This document shows, piece after piece, positions 4,960-5,736 of a stretch of DNA of 5,736 nucleotides. The stretch is from Pseudomonadota bacterium (GTDB taxonomy: Bacteria; Myxococcota; UBA9042; PHBI01): NCBI GenBank assembly GCA_005772945.1, contig SXIE01000069.1:1-5736 (forward strand). Reading direction: 5' to 3'. Position 1 is the stretch's first letter. Each line of letters starts with the position of its first letter. Position numbers and translations under genes: made by a program. Under the pieces are notes generated by a model. The model searched no databases. It was not told the origin of the DNA and saw nothing but the letters and a program-made list of their open reading frames with translations.

Positions 4960-5736
4960 TCACGTCGTGAAGTAGCTCGCGGCCATGCCGACGATGCCGG
5001 CCAGGGCCGCGCCGCGACCACCGCCGGGCTCGCGACCCGTCGCGAGGCGCCGGATTTGCTCCTTGTAGAACGCCGCGTCGAGCAGCGTATCGACGCGCTT
5101 GATGCCGACGGCCAGCGCCACGCTGCGCGCGCGATCGGTCGCGCCGGCGAGGAGCTGGGCCGGGAGCTCGGGCTCGAGCGCCATCGGCCGGGCGAGTCCG
5201 ATGACGTCGATCGCGCGGCTGGCGAGCGCGGCGCGCATGCCGGCGGCGGTACGGAAGCCGCCCGTCAGCATGAGCGGCATCGTCGCGACGGTGCGGATCT
5301 GTTCGGCGTAGGTCTGGAAGTACGCCTCACGAGCTTCGCTCGCTCCTTCCTCGGCTGCGCCTCGGACGCCGTGCTGTCGCGTTGCTCCCGCACGGGCGCG
5401 CGTGCTCGCGGCGACCGGGGCGTCGCCTGTCCTGGCCGTCCCGCCTATCTCGCCGGCTCGGGGGACCCCGTCCCACATGACCGTCCGCTCGTAGGTGCCG
5501 CCGCTCACCTCGAGGAGGTCGACCCCCGCGCCGTCCAGCGCGCGCACGACCTCGAGCGCATCGGAGGCCTCGAAGCCGCCGCGCTGGAAATCCGCCGAGT
5601 TGAGCTTCAAGCCGACGCCGAATCCGCCTGGCACCGCAGCGCGCACAGCCGCAAGGACCTCACGCAGGAAGCGCATGCGGTTCTCCAGCGGCCCGCCCCA
5701 CCGATCGGTGCGCGTGTTCGTCAGCGGCGACAGGAA
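4960..5736 (-). CDS. Old Yellow Enzyme-family NADH:flavin oxidoreductase (partial, N-terminus beyond window)
   Basis: The reading frame enters at the right edge (5736) and gives the last 258 residues; roughly the first 140, including the start, lie outside. These FMN enzymes take hydride from NAD(P)H and usually reduce activated C=C bonds; the substrate here cannot be told. The fragment opens with the family signature FLSP...NTRTDRWGG...ENR (1-20). It continues with KLNSADF (44-50), SGGTYE (78-83), TGGFR (158-162, FMN phosphate site), IGLARP (179-184) and the conserved tail FYKEQIRRLATGREP (223-237). It appears to be a single TIM barrel with no C-terminal ferredoxin-like or FAD domain. An internal ATG at 5676 lies inside the conserved ENRMRF motif and is not the start. 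Residues 116-136 look like an in-frame insertion between STRAR and EAYF. The gene converges on the cytochrome b gene with a 15-bp gap and is a separate unit. Confidence 0.93.
   Translation of the reverse strand, partial: FLSPLTNTRTDRWGGPLENRMRFLREVLAAVRAAVPGGFGVGLKLNSADFQRGGFEASDALEVVRALDGAGVDLLEVSGGTYERTVMWDGVPRAGEIGGTARTGDAPVAASTRARAGATRQHGVRGAAEEGASEAREAYFQTYAEQIRTVATMPLMLTGGFRTAAGMRAALASRAIDVIGLARPMALEPELPAQLLAGATDRARSVALAVGIKRVDTLLDAAFYKEQIRRLATGREPGGGRGAALAGIVGMAASYFTT
5329..5391 (-). repeat. Candidate 63-bp in-frame palindrome-bearing insertion within the flavin oxidoreductase
   Basis: On the minus strand this segment encodes residues 116-136 (Ala-Gly-Ala-Thr-Arg...Ser-Glu-Ala-Arg). 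From memory of the family, relatives run directly from a STRAR-like segment into EAYF, so these 21 residues look added. The segment ends in a perfect hairpin, cgagc-ttc-gctcg (5330-5342). It is flanked by imperfect 7-bp direct repeats, cacgagc (5328-5334) and cacgggc (5391-5397), which could be a target duplication. No copy of the hairpin was found elsewhere in this window. The exact borders depend on which flanking repeat is counted. Confidence 0.45.

Noticed and set aside
5459..5470. Small palindrome cgggg-ga-ccccg in the flavin oxidoreductase as the other end of the insertion
   Set aside because: It lies outside the region bounded by STRAR and EAYF, in codons for the RAG/VP segment, and its two-base loop and G/C run are likely by chance.
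4960..5676. ATG at 5676 as the start of the flavin oxidoreductase
   Set aside because: The frame stays open to the window edge and encodes the conserved FLSP...ENR signature just upstream. This ATG is inside that motif, so the gene is truncated by the window instead.
1..5736. CRISPR arrays, tRNA or rRNA genes, transposases, phage genes
   Set aside because: No regularly spaced repeats, cloverleaf-like sequence, rRNA-like sequence or mobile-element coding domain could be seen on either strand. The repeats present are short, in frame, or confined to one promoter region.

Overview
This is a very GC-rich window, with strong G/C bias at third codon positions. The gene content is a Rieske/cytochrome b complex with fused c-type haem domains, a secreted beta-propeller and a Cys-rich exported orphan. 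It fits a free-living, respiring Gram-negative of the Myxococcota/deltaproteobacterial sort. That placement is an inference from style; no marker gene is present.

Layout. Bases 1-1212 (minus strand) hold the N-terminal 404 codons of an exported beta-propeller protein that runs off the left edge. A roughly 110-bp divergent promoter region follows. On the plus strand come a YchJ-family SEC-C protein (1325-1810) and, 25 bp later, a small exported protein with eight cysteines (1836-2480). After an 80-bp gap with a hairpin and a promoter-like box comes a two-gene operon. It encodes a Tat-exported Rieske iron-sulfur protein (2561-3229) and, overlapping it by ATGA, a cytochrome b whose C terminus carries two c-type haem domains (3226-4944). 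From the right edge, converging with a gap of only 15 bp, is the C-terminal 258 codons of an Old Yellow Enzyme-family NADH:flavin oxidoreductase (4960-5736, minus).

How the genes work together. The Rieske and cytochrome b-cc proteins form a compact quinol:cytochrome c oxidoreductase in which two polypeptides carry the 2Fe-2S cluster, both b haems and two c haems. Three sequence details refine this. The helix-D haem ligands have b6-type spacing (x14). The cysteine that holds haem ci in b6f complexes is replaced by Ala. The Rieske cluster lacks the Ser and Tyr that raise its potential, which suggests low-potential chemistry such as menaquinol oxidation. The other genes have no evident link to respiration.

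The points most worth a second look are these. Three genes share a promoter geometry that predicts leaderless transcripts and moves the ychJ start. The flavin oxidoreductase appears to carry a 63-bp in-frame insertion with a hairpin at one end. The cytochrome b has a duplicated haem-c module. The Rieske protein has a repeat-built proline-rich extension ahead of its Tat signal. The propeller has a long Asp/Gly-rich insert.
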